A stretch of 64,000 bases of DNA from Meridianimarinicoccus aquatilis (GTDB taxonomy: Bacteria > Pseudomonadota > Alphaproteobacteria > Rhodobacterales > Rhodobacteraceae): assembly GCF_004358675.1 (NCBI RefSeq), contig NZ_SMZO01000003.1, positions 62,001-126,000 of the forward strand, in the 5' to 3' direction. Numbering within the stretch: position 1 is the first letter of the stretch; each line of letters begins with the position of its first letter. The translations under genes and the position numbers were made by a program. The notes under the pieces are model-generated. The model ran no database searches. It saw nothing but the letters and a program-made list of their open reading frames with translations, and was not told where the DNA came from. Below, in pieces: positions 9,526 through 19,296 of the stretch.

Positions 9526-10298
9526 GGTGAAACGTCCTTATTGTGATTACTAATGACCGTGAGGCCATGCATGGTCAGGCTTTCTTCAAACCCGTCAAAT
9601 AACACGTCGCCCTGCTGAAACAATGGCGCAAGGCCACCTGTGGCGATCACCTTCATGGGACGGCCGTGTTCGCTGCGGATACGCGTCGTAATCTCGCGGA
9701 TCAAGCCAACATATCCCCAGAACACCCCAGACTTCATGCAATCAACGGTATTTTTGCCAATAACGGTGGTCGGAGTGGTGATATCAATGTGCGGCAAGGC
9801 CGCCGCAGCCTGGTGCAAAGCCTCAAGACTGAGGTTCACACCCGGCGCGATGACCCCGCCAATGTAGGCCCCGTCGCTATCCACGACGTCAAATGTGGTC
9901 GCGGTTCCGAAATCGACAACGACCAGATCCCCGCCGAAAAGGTCAAAAGCACCGACGGTGTTGACCAACCTGTCAGGTCCCACCTGCGTGCCCGGATCAA
10001 CGCGCACATCCACTGGCAACGCACATTCGGGGCGACCAACCACCAAAGGGCGGCAATCAAAATAGCGGTTACATAGCACCCGCAAATTGAAGACCACGCG
10101 CGGTACAGTGGATGAAATAATCGCTTCGGTAATGGTCACATCCACTTTCGACGCAACCATCAATGTGTTCAGCCAGACAAAGTACTGATCTGCTGTCCGA
10201 CTGTGAAAGGTCGATGTTCGCCACGTGGCCAAGAACCGCGTGCCGTCCCAGATGGAGAAAACGGTATTGGTGTTACCGCAATCGATCGCAAGCAGCAT
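9522..10298 (-). CDS. coaX: Type III pantothenate kinase
   Basis: Catalyses the ATP-dependent phosphorylation of pantothenate, first step of coenzyme A synthesis. The 258-residue protein has the ASKHA-fold P-loop-like LAIDCGNTNTVFSIWDG at the N-terminus. The pantothenate-binding GPDRLVNTVGAF and the VVDFGTATTFDVV motif follow, with GGVIAPGVNLS. The type III enzyme is insensitive to CoA feedback in characterised relatives. Gene order birA-coaX-rnj downstream of nuoN is common in alphaproteobacteria, so expression may be partly driven from the nuo operon. Confidence 0.95.
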   Translation of the reverse strand: MLLAIDCGNTNTVFSIWDGTRFLATWRTSTFHSRTADQYFVWLNTLMVASKVDVTITEAIISSTVPRVVFNLRVLCNRYFDCRPLVVGRPECALPVDVRVDPGTQVGPDRLVNTVGAFDLFGGDLVVVDFGTATTFDVVDSDGAYIGGVIAPGVNLSLEALHQAAAALPHIDITTPTTVIGKNTVDCMKSGVFWGYVGLIREITTRIRSEHGRPMKVIATGGLAPLFQQGDVLFDGFEESLTMHGLTVISNHNKDVSP

Positions 10299-10318
10299 GG
10301 GCCCTGCCTCTCGGTTTG

Positions 10319-11080
10319 TCAGAAGAAAATTTCAGCCGCCTGCACCGTTTGACGCCCTTTTGCTGTGGTCAGCACCAGCGCGCCATGAGCATCAACGTCT
10401 GTAAAGGTACCGACGAAGGTTTCCCTGCCTGTTCGTGCTGTAATCGGCTCGCCCAACCGCGCGGCACGGTCCAAAAAGGCAAGGCGGAGGGGCGCGAAGC
10501 CGTGCGTCACCAGCTTATCTTCCCAATGCGCAAAAGCACTGCCAAGCAGACACAGGAACGTTTCAGGATCAACGTTGGCTCCCGTTGCGGACAACACGGA
10601 AGTCGGAGAAACAGCGCCGGGTTCCAGTGTGTCGAGATCCGGCGCATGGGTCAGGTTGACCCCAACCCCAACAGCCAGCGACGACATCTGGCCGCCCTGC
10701 CCCGTCGTTTCCAACAAGATGCCCGCTACTTTCGCACCGTTAAGTAACACGTCGTTCGGCCATTTCAGGCTGATCGCTTCGGGTCGCGCCGTAACTTGGG
10801 TCAAGGCATCGGCCAGCGCCAGGGCCGCCACAAACGATCTCAGGGCAGCCTGAGCCGGCTCGCCCTTGGGCATCATAACCAGAGTTGCAGCGAAATTCCC
10901 GGGCGGGTCGGACCAGACACGTCCGCGACGTCCACGCCCAGCCGTTTGACGCAACCCGAGTATCCACGTCGGCCCTGCCAACGTCGGAGCGAGGCGAGCG
11001 GCTTCGGCATTGGTGCTGTCTACCTCAGACAGCACCCGTCGATCATAGCCAGTTGGCCAGACCAGTGTGTTACTGGACAA
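10319..11080 (-). CDS. birA: Biotin--[acetyl-CoA-carboxylase] ligase
   Basis: Attaches biotin to the biotin carboxyl carrier protein and related carboxylases. The biotin/ATP-binding segment [12 protein letters not shown] is followed by NFAATL and the [17 protein letters not shown] block, all diagnostic. There is no N-terminal helix-turn-helix, so it is the ligase-only type and not a BioR/BirA-style repressor. The only upstream ATG (11134) lies 65 bases inside nuoN and adds an Arg-rich non-family stretch. I prefer the TTG at 11080, giving 253 residues and an 11-base overlap with nuoN. The start is the uncertain part of this call. Confidence 0.9.
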   Translation of the reverse strand: MSSNTLVWPTGYDRRVLSEVDSTNAEAARLAPTLAGPTWILGLRQTAGRGRRGRVWSDPPGNFAATLVMMPKGEPAQAALRSFVAALALADALTQVTARPEAISLKWPNDVLLNGAKVAGILLETTGQGGQMSSLAVGVGVNLTHAPDLDTLEPGAVSPTSVLSATGANVDPETFLCLLGSAFAHWEDKLVTHGFAPLRLAFLDRAARLGEPITARTGRETFVGTFTDVDAHGALVLTTAKGRQTVQAAEIFF

Positions 11081-12509
11081 GCGACGCCGCCGCGACAGCC
11101 GCAATCCCTTCGATCCCGAAGAGATTAATAACACCGATCACCATCGCCCCAGCAGAGGCCACCAACATACCCGTCAAAATCGGGGTCTGGATCTTGTCGA
11201 GCGGCTCTGTCTCGGCACCGAAGTACATGTAGTAGACAATACGCAGGTAATAGAATGCGCCAATCACCGACGCGATCACACCAGCAACCGCCAGCCATGC
11301 CATATCAGCCTGAACCGCAGCATCGAGAACATAGTACTTCCCGAAGAACCCAACCAGCGGAGGTACACCTGCAAGGCTGAACAGCAAGATCAACATTGCC
11401 AGCGCTTTTACAGGTTCCCGTTCAGACAGGTTATTGAGCGACTTTATGTCTGTCACCGGCTGGCCATCGCGGCTCATGGTAAGAATGAAGGCAAAGGTAC
11501 CGACATTCATCGTCACATATATCGCCATGTAAACCAGCATCGCCTGCACGCCAAACACGGTGCCCGACGCAAGGCCAATCAAGGCATAGCCCATATGCGC
11601 AATGGACGAATAAGCCATCAGGCGTTTGATGTTGGTTTGCGCGATCGCGGCGATGGAGCCAAGAAAGACGGACGCCACCGCAAGAAGCGACACGATTTGC
11701 CCCCACTCCACCGTGGCATTGCCGAACGCATCATGGGCAACACGCGCGAACAGGGCCATGGCAGCAACCTTGGGCGCGGTTCCGAAGAAGGCCGTGACCG
11801 GAGTTGGTGAGCCTTCGTAGACGTCGGGTGTCCACATGTGGAACGGCGCTGCGGATACTTTGAACGCCAACCCAGAGATCAGGAAAACAAGACCGAAGAG
11901 CAGGCCAAGCGACACCTCGCCGGAAACTGCCGTTTGAATGATCCCGGAAAAGGCCGTTGTGCCTGCAAAGCCATAGGTCAACGATGCACCATACAGCAGC
12001 AAACCCGAGCTAAGCGCGCCCAGCACATAGTATTTCAGGCCAGCTTCCGTTGATTTCACACTGTCTCTGCGCAAAGAGGCGACAACGTAAAGCGCAAGAG
12101 ACTGAAGTTCGAGCCCCATATAAAGCGCCATGAGGTCACCGGCAGAGACCATCACCATCATGCCAATCACAGCCAGCACGATGAGCACCGGATATTCAAA
12201 GCGAAGCAGATCACGACGAACCATGTACCTCTCGCTCATCAGCAATACCGCGGCAGCAGAGAGGAGAATTGTCACCTTGGCATAGCGCGAGAACCCGTCA
12301 TCGACGAACATGCCGTCAAATGCGATGCGCGTGTCGGAATGGTGCAAGCCAATCCAAACGGCGGTCAGGAACAAAACACCGGTCGTAAGGCGCAAGACAA
12401 TGACAGCCCCATCATCTTTGACGGTGTAAACAGTCACAAGGAGAGCGACCATGGCATAAACAGCCAGAACGATCTCGGGGAGGATCACGGAAAGATCGGC
12501 AGACGTCAT
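11070..12509 (-). CDS. nuoN: NADH-quinone oxidoreductase subunit N
   Basis: Antiporter-like, proton-pumping membrane subunit of complex I. The 479-residue protein is almost entirely hydrophobic, with around 14 membrane segments. It shows the MrpA/D-type core: [11 protein letters not shown], the conserved Glu/Lys positions in the [18 protein letters not shown]-like stretch, and [14 protein letters not shown]. Last subunit gene of the operon, ten bases after nuoM, and followed immediately by birA. Confidence 0.95.
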   Translation of the reverse strand: MTSADLSVILPEIVLAVYAMVALLVTVYTVKDDGAVIVLRLTTGVLFLTAVWIGLHHSDTRIAFDGMFVDDGFSRYAKVTILLSAAAVLLMSERYMVRRDLLRFEYPVLIVLAVIGMMVMVSAGDLMALYMGLELQSLALYVVASLRRDSVKSTEAGLKYYVLGALSSGLLLYGASLTYGFAGTTAFSGIIQTAVSGEVSLGLLFGLVFLISGLAFKVSAAPFHMWTPDVYEGSPTPVTAFFGTAPKVAAMALFARVAHDAFGNATVEWGQIVSLLAVASVFLGSIAAIAQTNIKRLMAYSSIAHMGYALIGLASGTVFGVQAMLVYMAIYVTMNVGTFAFILTMSRDGQPVTDIKSLNNLSEREPVKALAMLILLFSLAGVPPLVGFFGKYYVLDAAVQADMAWLAVAGVIASVIGAFYYLRIVYYMYFGAETEPLDKIQTPILTGMLVASAGAMVIGVINLFGIEGIAAVAAASLVQ

Positions 12510-12518
12510 GGCGTGCCC

Positions 12519-14063
12519 TCAGTGCTCTGCCGCGACATGAACAGCCGGGGCGGCGTCCAGTACAGCGGTCTGGTAGTCGGAAAGAAGCGCGGCGACAGAC
12601 GGGCCTGTGATATCGATCACGAGGCTCGGGTAGACACCGAGAAGAATGGTCATCACCACAAGCGGCGCAAAAATCGCCCGCTCGCGGATATTCATGTCGG
12701 AAATGGACTTGAGGCTTTCTTTGATCAGATCCCCAAACACCACCCGACGATAGAGCCACAGCGCATAGGCCGCCGACAGGATCACGCCAGACGTAGCCAC
12801 CGCAGCAACCCATGTGTTCGCCTGGAACATGCCCATAAGCGTCAGAAATTCACCGACAAAGCCCGATGTTCCGGGAAGGCCAACATTTGCCATCGTGAAC
12901 AGAAGAAAGATCAGCGCATAAGCTGGCATCCGGTTCACGAGGCCGCCATAGGCCGCGATTTCGCGGGTGTGCATCCGGTCGTAGATCACCCCGACGCACA
13001 GGAACAGCGCGCCCGAGATAAACCCGTGGCTGATCATCTGGAAGATCGCGCCATCAAGCCCCTGCTGGTTGGCCGAGAATATCCCCGCCGTAACGTAGCC
13101 CATATGCGCAACCGACGAATACGCGATCAGCTTTTTCATATCGGTTTGCACAAGTGCAACCAGCGACGTGTAGACAATCGCAATCGCGGAAAGCCACAGA
13201 ACCATCGGTGCCAACAAATCGGATGCGACCGGGAACATTGGCAGCGAGAACCGAAGGAACCCGTATCCGCCCATTTTGAGCAGAATTGCCGCAAGTACCA
13301 CTGACCCGGCTGTTGGGGCCTGAACGTGGGCATCGGGAAGCCATGTATGAACCGGCCACATTGGCATCTTGACCGCGAATGAAGCAAAGAAGGCCAGCCA
13401 AAGCATGGTCTGCAAACCGCCGACAACATGCACGCCCAGAACATTGAAGCTTTCCGATCCAAAGCTGTGCGTCAGCATGGTCGGAATATCAGTGGTTCCC
13501 GCATCCGACGCCATAGCGATCATCGCCACCAGCATCAGAACCGACCCAAGGAAGGTGTAGAGGAAAAACTTGAAGCTCGCATAAATGCGATTTGCGCCGC
13601 CCCAGATCCCGATGATCAGGAACATCGGGATAAGGCCTGCTTCGAAGAACAGATAGAACAAGACCAAATCCAGCGCGCAGAACACGCCAAGCATTAGCGT
13701 TTCCAGCAGCAAGAAGGCGATCATGTATTCTTTAACGCGATGCTCGACCGTCCAGCACGCCGCGATAGTGATCGGCATAAGGAATGTGGTGAGCAAGACG
13801 AACAGCACCGAAATGCCATCCACCCCCATTTTATAGGTGAAGCCTAAAATCCATGGCCGCTCTTCGACGAATTGGAACCCTGTGTTTTCCGGATCGAACC
13901 CGGTGTAGATGAAAATCGACAGCAAAAAGGTCAACACGGTCGCGGCCAGCGCAACCCACTTGGCGTTACGACGCGCATCGGCATCGTCGCCGCGCAGGAA
14001 AAGCGCTAGGATCAGCGCTGCGACGGCAGGCAGAAAGGTGACGATCGACAGAAGGTTTGCCAT
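12519..14063 (-). CDS. nuoM: NADH-quinone oxidoreductase subunit M
   Basis: Second antiporter-like proton channel of complex I, 514 residues. Marks include the [21 protein letters not shown] helix with the conserved Glu, [19 protein letters not shown], and [13 protein letters not shown]. Its start ATG shares one base with the stop codon of nuoL (TAATG), a coupling arrangement that keeps subunit production equal. Confidence 0.96.
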   Translation of the reverse strand: MANLLSIVTFLPAVAALILALFLRGDDADARRNAKWVALAATVLTFLLSIFIYTGFDPENTGFQFVEERPWILGFTYKMGVDGISVLFVLLTTFLMPITIAACWTVEHRVKEYMIAFLLLETLMLGVFCALDLVLFYLFFEAGLIPMFLIIGIWGGANRIYASFKFFLYTFLGSVLMLVAMIAMASDAGTTDIPTMLTHSFGSESFNVLGVHVVGGLQTMLWLAFFASFAVKMPMWPVHTWLPDAHVQAPTAGSVVLAAILLKMGGYGFLRFSLPMFPVASDLLAPMVLWLSAIAIVYTSLVALVQTDMKKLIAYSSVAHMGYVTAGIFSANQQGLDGAIFQMISHGFISGALFLCVGVIYDRMHTREIAAYGGLVNRMPAYALIFLLFTMANVGLPGTSGFVGEFLTLMGMFQANTWVAAVATSGVILSAAYALWLYRRVVFGDLIKESLKSISDMNIRERAIFAPLVVMTILLGVYPSLVIDITGPSVAALLSDYQTAVLDAAPAVHVAAEH

Positions 14064-16222
14064 TACTCCGCCCCTCCGGTGAGCGTCATCAGGGTAATCA
14101 GGACAGCGATGCCAAGAACCATCGCAAAGGCGTAGTGGAACAAGTAGCCAGACTGTGCACGGCCCGCGAGGCGCGTGAAGAAGGGAATGATCCCCATGGC
14201 GAGCCCGTTGATGCCACCATCAATGGTCGACCCGTCACCGTACTTCCACAAAAGCCGACCCAAGGCGCGCGCCGGACGCACGAACAAGAAGTCATAGATT
14301 TCATCGAAATACCATTTGTTCAGCAAGAACTGGTACAGTGGCCAATTTGCTGCGGCGACTTTGCCAGGCAGATCTGGACGACGGATGTACATCAGCCATG
14401 CCAGCGAGAACCCGAGAACCATCGCGACGAAGGGCGAAACCTTGACCCATTTAGGAGCATGGTGGGCGTCATCCATCACGTGGTTGTCAGGAGCCATGTA
14501 AATCGCCCCAAACTCTGTCGCACCATGCGCCGCTGCCTCGCCATGGCCTTCTGCCGCCGACGCGTGTGCGGTTTCGCCATGACCGTCATCGGCAACAGCC
14601 GAATGTGTGTCATGCGCGGTGTCATGACTTGCATCGTCACCATGACCGTCAGTTGACCCGTGGCCATCGGCTGAGGCTTCGACATGATGCGGAATTCCGA
14701 AGAATTCGTTCACACTGTCATGATCGCCAAAGAAGGAATTGTACCAAACCATCCCGGCCAGAACCGACCCGACTGCAAGCACGCCAAGCGGGATCAACAT
14801 CACCCGTGGGCTTTCGTGTGCATGCTCGTGGGTGTGATGGTCGCCCTTTTCTTCGCCATAGAAGGTCATGAAGATCAAACGCCAGCTGTAGAAGCTCGTC
14901 ATGGCAGCAGCGACAACCAGCATCCAGAACGCGTAACCAGACATGCTGTTGGCCCCGGCCCAAGCGCTTTCGATAACCGCATCTTTAGATAGGAAGCCGG
15001 CGAACCCGATATGCGTCAGCGGAATGCCGACACCCGTAATCGCCAAGGTGCCGATCATCATGGCTGCAAACGTCATGGGGATCTTTTTGCGCAGCGCGCC
15101 ATAGTTCCGCATGTCCTGCTCATGGTGCATCGCGTGGATCACCGACCCGGCGCCAAGGAACAACATCGCTTTGAAGAAAGCGTGCGTCAGAAGGTGGAAC
15201 ATCGCCACTGAATACACTCCGACACCCGCCGCGACGAACATGTACCCAAGCTGCGAACAAGTAGAATAGGCAATGACGCGCTTAATGTCGTTCTGAACCA
15301 GCCCCACGGTCGCCGCGAAAAAGGCGGTGGTTGCACCCAGAAAGGTGACAAATGTCATAGCGTTTGGCGCAAATTCCATGATCGGCGACATGCGGCAGAT
15401 CAGGAATACGCCTGCTGTCACCATGGTCGCTGCGTGGATCAGTGCCGACACGGGTGTAGGGCCTTCCATCGCGTCGGGAAGCCATGTGTGCAAGAACAAC
15501 TGAGCCGATTTGCCCATAGCGCCTACAAAAAGCAGGAACGCTACAATCTCGGCCGCATTCCACTCGCGCCACAAGAACGACAGTTGCGTCTGCGCCAACT
15601 CAGGGCCGGAAGCGAACACAACATCGAAGTTGATGCTGTCCGTGAGGAAAAACAGCGCGAAAATACCCAGTGCGAAACCGAAATCCCCGACACGGTTGAC
15701 GACAAACGCCTTTATGGCAGCCGCGTTGGCCGAGGGTTTACGGTAATAAAAACCGATCAGCAGATAGGATGCGACGCCCACGCCTTCCCAGCCAAAGAAC
15801 ATTTGAACCAGGTTGTCGGATGTCACCAGCATCAACATAGCGAAGGTGAAGAATGACAGATACGCGAAGAAGCGCGGCTTGTAAGTTTCGCCTTCGCGCC
15901 ACTGCGGGTCGTGGTCCATGTAGCCGAAGCTATAAAGATGAACCAAGGCAGATACTGTGGTCACCACGATCAGCATGATGGCCGTCAGACGGTCAAGCCG
16001 AATGCCCCATGACGTGCTGAGCGAGCCGCTTTCGATCCAACGGAGCAGATCAATGATCCGCGTTTCGCCGTTGAAGCTGAGAAAGACGATCCAGGACAAC
16101 AGGCAAGCAAAGAACAAAAGGCCGGTCGCGGTGTACATCGCGGCCTTTTCACCAATGAACTTCCAGCCGAAACCGCAGATCAGCGCGCCAACCAGAGGGG
16201 CGAAGAGGATGATCGTTTCCAT
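14063..16222 (-). CDS. nuoL: NADH-quinone oxidoreductase subunit L with His-rich insertion
   Basis: Distal proton-pumping subunit, with the long lateral helix that clamps the membrane arm. At 719 residues it is longer than typical bacterial NuoL (about 610-660). Core motifs are present: [48 protein letters not shown]. The extra length is mainly a His/Asp/Gly/Ala-rich loop encoded by roughly 14519-14689 (about residues 512-568), preceded by another His cluster ([11 protein letters not shown]) near residue 462. These loops fall between the last conserved channel helices and the lateral-helix region. Such His-rich NuoL loops are known in Rhodobacterales, but the length here is worth noting. Confidence 0.96.
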   Translation of the reverse strand: METIILFAPLVGALICGFGWKFIGEKAAMYTATGLLFFACLLSWIVFLSFNGETRIIDLLRWIESGSLSTSWGIRLDRLTAIMLIVVTTVSALVHLYSFGYMDHDPQWREGETYKPRFFAYLSFFTFAMLMLVTSDNLVQMFFGWEGVGVASYLLIGFYYRKPSANAAAIKAFVVNRVGDFGFALGIFALFFLTDSINFDVVFASGPELAQTQLSFLWREWNAAEIVAFLLFVGAMGKSAQLFLHTWLPDAMEGPTPVSALIHAATMVTAGVFLICRMSPIMEFAPNAMTFVTFLGATTAFFAATVGLVQNDIKRVIAYSTCSQLGYMFVAAGVGVYSVAMFHLLTHAFFKAMLFLGAGSVIHAMHHEQDMRNYGALRKKIPMTFAAMMIGTLAITGVGIPLTHIGFAGFLSKDAVIESAWAGANSMSGYAFWMLVVAAAMTSFYSWRLIFMTFYGEEKGDHHTHEHAHESPRVMLIPLGVLAVGSVLAGMVWYNSFFGDHDSVNEFFGIPHHVEASADGHGSTDGHGDDASHDTAHDTHSAVADDGHGETAHASAAEGHGEAAAHGATEFGAIYMAPDNHVMDDAHHAPKWVKVSPFVAMVLGFSLAWLMYIRRPDLPGKVAAANWPLYQFLLNKWYFDEIYDFLFVRPARALGRLLWKYGDGSTIDGGINGLAMGIIPFFTRLAGRAQSGYLFHYAFAMVLGIAVLITLMTLTGGAE
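14519..14689 (-). other. His-rich low-complexity insertion in nuoL
   Basis: On the minus strand this stretch encodes repeats of the form DGHG, GHGE, AHDT and AAHG. About 11 His fall in some 57 residues, together with many Asp, Gly and Ala and almost no hydrophobic residues. It is in frame and interrupts an otherwise ordinary NuoL, so it is probably a solvent-exposed loop. Metal binding is a guess from composition. Confidence 0.8.
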
Positions 16223-16229
16223 CTCTGGG

Positions 16230-16535
16230 TCAGCCTTTCATGTTATTAACGTCCTCGACCGCAATCGTTCCGCGGTTGCGGAAGAAGCAGACGAGAATGG
16301 CCAGACCAATCGCAGCCTCGGCGGCGGCAACTGTCAGCACGAACAGGGTGAATACCTGCCCGGTAAGGTCATTGAGGTAGCTAGAGAACGCCACAAGATT
16401 GATATTCACTGCGAGCAAGATCAACTCGATCGACATCAGGATGATGATGACGTTCTTGCGGTTCAGGAACAGCCCGAAGATGCCGATGACGAACAGCGTG
16501 GCCGCCACCGCGAGATAGTGTTCAAGTCCAATCAT
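16230..16535 (-). CDS. nuoK: NADH-quinone oxidoreductase subunit K
   Basis: A three-helix, MrpC-like membrane subunit of 101 residues, the usual length. Marks are [19 protein letters not shown], the conserved Glu in [18 protein letters not shown], and the second buried Glu in [19 protein letters not shown]. These carboxylates are part of the proton path at the base of the membrane arm. Seven bases separate it from nuoL. Confidence 0.96.
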   Translation of the reverse strand: MIGLEHYLAVAATLFVIGIFGLFLNRKNVIIILMSIELILLAVNINLVAFSSYLNDLTGQVFTLFVLTVAAAEAAIGLAILVCFFRNRGTIAVEDVNNMKG

Positions 16536-16602
16536 CCATGTCCCTCCGGGTCTGGCGCCCGTGCTAGTCTTGTCGTCGTCTTTGGTCGGGTCGCGAAAGC
16601 TG

Positions 16603-17217
16603 TTACAGCCCCTGCCCCGGTTTTACGTCTTTCAATTCCATTGCCTTGGCTGGGTCGCGATACATCTGCGCCAACACGTCTTGACGCTTGATGTCAGTCC
16701 GATGGCGCAGGGTCAGTACGATGGCGCCGACCATGGCCACCAGTAGTACGAGACCCGCAAGCTGGAACAGTAGGAAATACTTGTCGTAGACCAGCATCCC
16801 GAGCGCGGCTGTGTTGGTGACCGCATCAGGGGCTGGTGTCGGGTTGGCACGCAGCCCCATCGCATCAGGTGCAAAGTTCCAAGCACCCAAAGCCAAAGTA
16901 AGCTGCATCAAGATCACGACCCCGATCAGCAATGCCAATGGAATGTATTTCGCCATCTCAGCCTTCAGCTCGGCAAAGTCGACATCCAGCATCATCACAA
17001 CGAACAGGAACAGCACTGCGACCGCGCCCACATAGACAATGACAAGAAGCATCGCGACGAATTCAGCACCAAGCAGAACGAACAGCCCGGCTGACGAAAG
17101 GAATGCAAGGATCAGCCACAACACCGAATGAACCGGGTTGCGAGAGATCACTGTGAACAGTCCGCCCGCGACGACGCAGATGGCAAACAAGTAAAAGGCG
17201 ATTGCAACCACAGTCAT
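16603..17217 (-). CDS. nuoJ: NADH-quinone oxidoreductase subunit J
   Basis: Five-helix membrane subunit, 204 residues. [18 protein letters not shown] and the pi-bulge-bearing third helix ([24 protein letters not shown], in two halves) are characteristic. The C-terminal 35 residues are polar and include a [11 protein letters not shown] stretch, as in other alphaproteobacterial NuoJ. Its start overlaps the stop of the carboxymuconolactone-decarboxylase gene by 4 bases. A 67-base gap before nuoK is the largest between complex I genes in the 3' half of the operon. Confidence 0.95.
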   Translation of the reverse strand: MTVVAIAFYLFAICVVAGGLFTVISRNPVHSVLWLILAFLSSAGLFVLLGAEFVAMLLVIVYVGAVAVLFLFVVMMLDVDFAELKAEMAKYIPLALLIGVVILMQLTLALGAWNFAPDAMGLRANPTPAPDAVTNTAALGMLVYDKYFLLFQLAGLVLLVAMVGAIVLTLRHRTDIKRQDVLAQMYRDPAKAMELKDVKPGQGL

Positions 17218-17615
17218 GTGTTTGTCTCCTGGCGGTCAAAGACTTCGATCGCGGCATTCAGCGCATTTATCATCGCCGGAAACCCGCCATAGAGAGTCAT
17301 TTGAAAAATGATCTCGGCAATTTCACCCTCTGTCGCGCCGACATTCAGCGCGCTTTGGATGTTCACCTGAAGCTGAGGGCGCGTTTGGCTTCCGAGCGCG
17401 GTCAGGGCCGCGATGGTTGCCAAAAGCCGTGTCTTTTCGTCAACGGTGCCGCGGGCGTAGAATTTGCCGTAAGCAACATCGACAACTGTCTCAGCCAAGC
17501 CCGGCACCAACGCTTCATAGCGGGCGCGCAAGGCGTCTTCCATGCCCGGATTGACTCGCTCCGACAAGGTTTTTCCTTGCTCATACGTGTCGATATGTGG
17601 GCGAAGTTCACTCAT
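17214..17615 (-). CDS. Carboxymuconolactone decarboxylase (AhpD-like) family protein within nuo
   Basis: A 133-residue all-helical protein of the CMD/AhpD-like fold. The family core is visible: [18 protein letters not shown], then [20 protein letters not shown] and the aromatic stretch [14 protein letters not shown]. The AhpD CxxC redox motif is absent, so a peroxidase-reductase role is unlikely, and it resembles the gamma-CMD branch with no assigned substrate. It sits between nuoI and nuoJ with ATGA overlaps at both ends, so it must be co-translated with complex I. A role in quinone chemistry or complex assembly is only suggested by position. Confidence 0.88.
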   Translation of the reverse strand: MSELRPHIDTYEQGKTLSERVNPGMEDALRARYEALVPGLAETVVDVAYGKFYARGTVDEKTRLLATIAALTALGSQTRPQLQVNIQSALNVGATEGEIAEIIFQMTLYGGFPAMINALNAAIEVFDRQETNT

Positions 17616-18106
17616 CGGTAAGGCGCGTCGATTTCGAGGTTGCGGGCGATTTCAGCCTCCCAACGGTCCCCGTTTTCAAGCAGCTTGTCCTTGTTGTAGT
17701 ACAGCTCTTCCCGCGTTTCGGCGGAAAACTCGAAGTTGGGGCCCTCTACGATTGCATCAACCGGGCACGCCTCTTGGCAGAACCCACAATAGATGCACTT
17801 CGTCATGTCGATATCGTACCGCGTTGTCCGGCGAGAGCCGTCTTCGCGGGGTTCGGCATCAATCGTAATCGCTTGCGCCGGGCAAATCGCTTCGCACAGC
17901 TTACAGGCAATGCAGCGCTCTTCGCCGTTGGGATAACGGCGCAACGCGTGCTCACCGCGAAAGCGAACCGAAAGCGGCCCTTTTTCGTGCGGGTAGTTCA
18001 GCGTCGCCTTCGGAGCGAAGAAGTATTTCAAACCCAACTTCATCCCGTGGATGAAGTCGGTCATCAGGAAATACTTGCCCGCTCGGGTCCAGTCGATTGC
18101 CGTCAT
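17612..18106 (-). CDS. nuoI: NADH-quinone oxidoreductase subunit I
   Basis: The TYKY subunit, carrying clusters N6a and N6b in the peripheral arm. Two 8-Fe ferredoxin motifs are present: [12 protein letters not shown] and [13 protein letters not shown] chose ATG 18106 ([13 protein letters not shown]), giving 164 residues, the normal length. The in-frame ATG at 18145 would add 13 residues inside nuoH. One base separates it from the nuoH stop. Confidence 0.96.
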   Translation of the reverse strand: MTAIDWTRAGKYFLMTDFIHGMKLGLKYFFAPKATLNYPHEKGPLSVRFRGEHALRRYPNGEERCIACKLCEAICPAQAITIDAEPREDGSRRTTRYDIDMTKCIYCGFCQEACPVDAIVEGPNFEFSAETREELYYNKDKLLENGDRWEAEIARNLEIDAPYR

Positions 18107-18107
18107 T

Positions 18108-19145
18108 TCAGCCTCCCACGGCCCAGCGGGCATAGGCCCCGCCAAGCAATTCGAATTTAGCGAGGAACGCTACGATCACGACCCACGCCAGCGACATGGG
18201 CAGGAACACTTTCCAGCCAATCCGCATCAATTGGTCATAGCGATAGCGCGGCACGATCGCCTTCACCATGGCGAACAAGAAGAAGAAGATCGCCATTTTG
18301 CCAACCATCCAAAGCGCGCCATCAGGCAGACCGGGAATCGGCGACAACCACCCACCGAAGAACAGCAGGGTCATCAGCGCGCACATCAGGAAGATTGCGA
18401 TGTATTCGCCAGCCATGAACAACAGGAAGGGTGTCGAAGAATATTCAACTTGATAGCCAGCCACCAATTCGGATTCCGCTTCGGGCAAGTCGAATGGCGG
18501 GCGGTTGGTCTCTGCAAGGGCCGATACGAAGAACAGCACAACCATCGGAAGATGCGGCAACCAGTACCAGTTGAAGAAGCCAAAGCTGCCATCTTGTGCC
18601 CGTACGATGTCACCAAAGTTCAGGGACCCCGTAGTGATCACAACGCCAATGATGATCAGGCCCAGCGAGACTTCGTAAGAAATCATCTGTGCGGCAGAGC
18701 GCAAAGAACCAAGGAATGGGTATTTGGAGTTGGATGCCCAACCGCCCATGATTACGCCATACACTTCAAGCGATGACACCGCGAAAACGTACAAAATGGC
18801 GACGTTGATATCGGAAAGAACCCATGTATCCCCGAATGGGATCACGGCCCAAGCGATCATCGCCAGAACGAAACTTGTCAGTGGCGCCAGCATGAAAACC
18901 GTCCGATCCGACCCTGCCGGAATGACGATTTCCTTGACGACATATTTCAGCGCATCCGCAACGGTTTGAAGCAAACCCCAAGGGCCGACGACGTTCGGAC
19001 CACGGCGCATCTGAACCGCAGCCCAGATCTTGCGATCGCCGTAGACGAGGAACAGCAGTGAAACCATCACGAAACCCAGTACCGCAAGGCACTGTGCCAC
19101 GATGATCACCCCGATACCGAGGTTCGACGCAAAGAAATCATCCAT
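18108..19145 (-). CDS. nuoH: NADH-quinone oxidoreductase subunit H
   Basis: Quinone-site membrane subunit, 345 residues and about eight helices. Conserved loops are [36 protein letters not shown] and [20 protein letters not shown]; the last contributes charged residues to the quinone-to-pump connection. Its first codons overlap the end of a small ORF (19138-19296) by 8 bases. Confidence 0.96.
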   Translation of the reverse strand: MDDFFASNLGIGVIIVAQCLAVLGFVMVSLLFLVYGDRKIWAAVQMRRGPNVVGPWGLLQTVADALKYVVKEIVIPAGSDRTVFMLAPLTSFVLAMIAWAVIPFGDTWVLSDINVAILYVFAVSSLEVYGVIMGGWASNSKYPFLGSLRSAAQMISYEVSLGLIIIGVVITTGSLNFGDIVRAQDGSFGFFNWYWLPHLPMVVLFFVSALAETNRPPFDLPEAESELVAGYQVEYSSTPFLLFMAGEYIAIFLMCALMTLLFFGGWLSPIPGLPDGALWMVGKMAIFFFLFAMVKAIVPRYRYDQLMRIGWKVFLPMSLAWVVIVAFLAKFELLGGAYARWAVGG

Positions 19146-19296
19146 GAACGGTGTCCTCCGGGGTCAGGGAACCGGCCCGACCGGGCGCGGCACGGCGGCT
19201 CGCCTCTGCGCGTTGATAAACAGTATATCCGCAGTCATTTCCAGCCATCGCGCACAGGCTTGTGCGAAGATGTCGCGGCGCAGCAATAACCATCAT
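19138..19296 (-). CDS. Small overlapping ORF between nuoG and nuoH (52 aa)
   Basis: An open frame of 52 codons fills the gap between nuoG and nuoH. Its ATG overlaps the nuoG stop in ATGA, and its TGA overlaps the first codons of nuoH, so it is placed exactly like a translationally coupled gene. The product begins [13 protein letters not shown], has two Cys, is basic in its middle ([14 protein letters not shown]) and has no clear membrane segment. Unassigned reading frames interleaved in nuo operons are known from Paracoccus and Rhodobacter. I recognise no domain. A shorter 24-codon frame in another phase (MTADILFIN) is an alternative. Confidence 0.5.
   Translation of the reverse strand: MMVIAAPRHLRTSLCAMAGNDCGYTVYQRAEASRRAAPGRAGSLTPEDTVHG

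Noticed and set aside
11070-11134. Longer birA start at ATG 11134
   Set aside because: It would add an Arg-rich extension wholly inside nuoN that does not match the ligase family; TTG 11080 gives the usual N-terminus.
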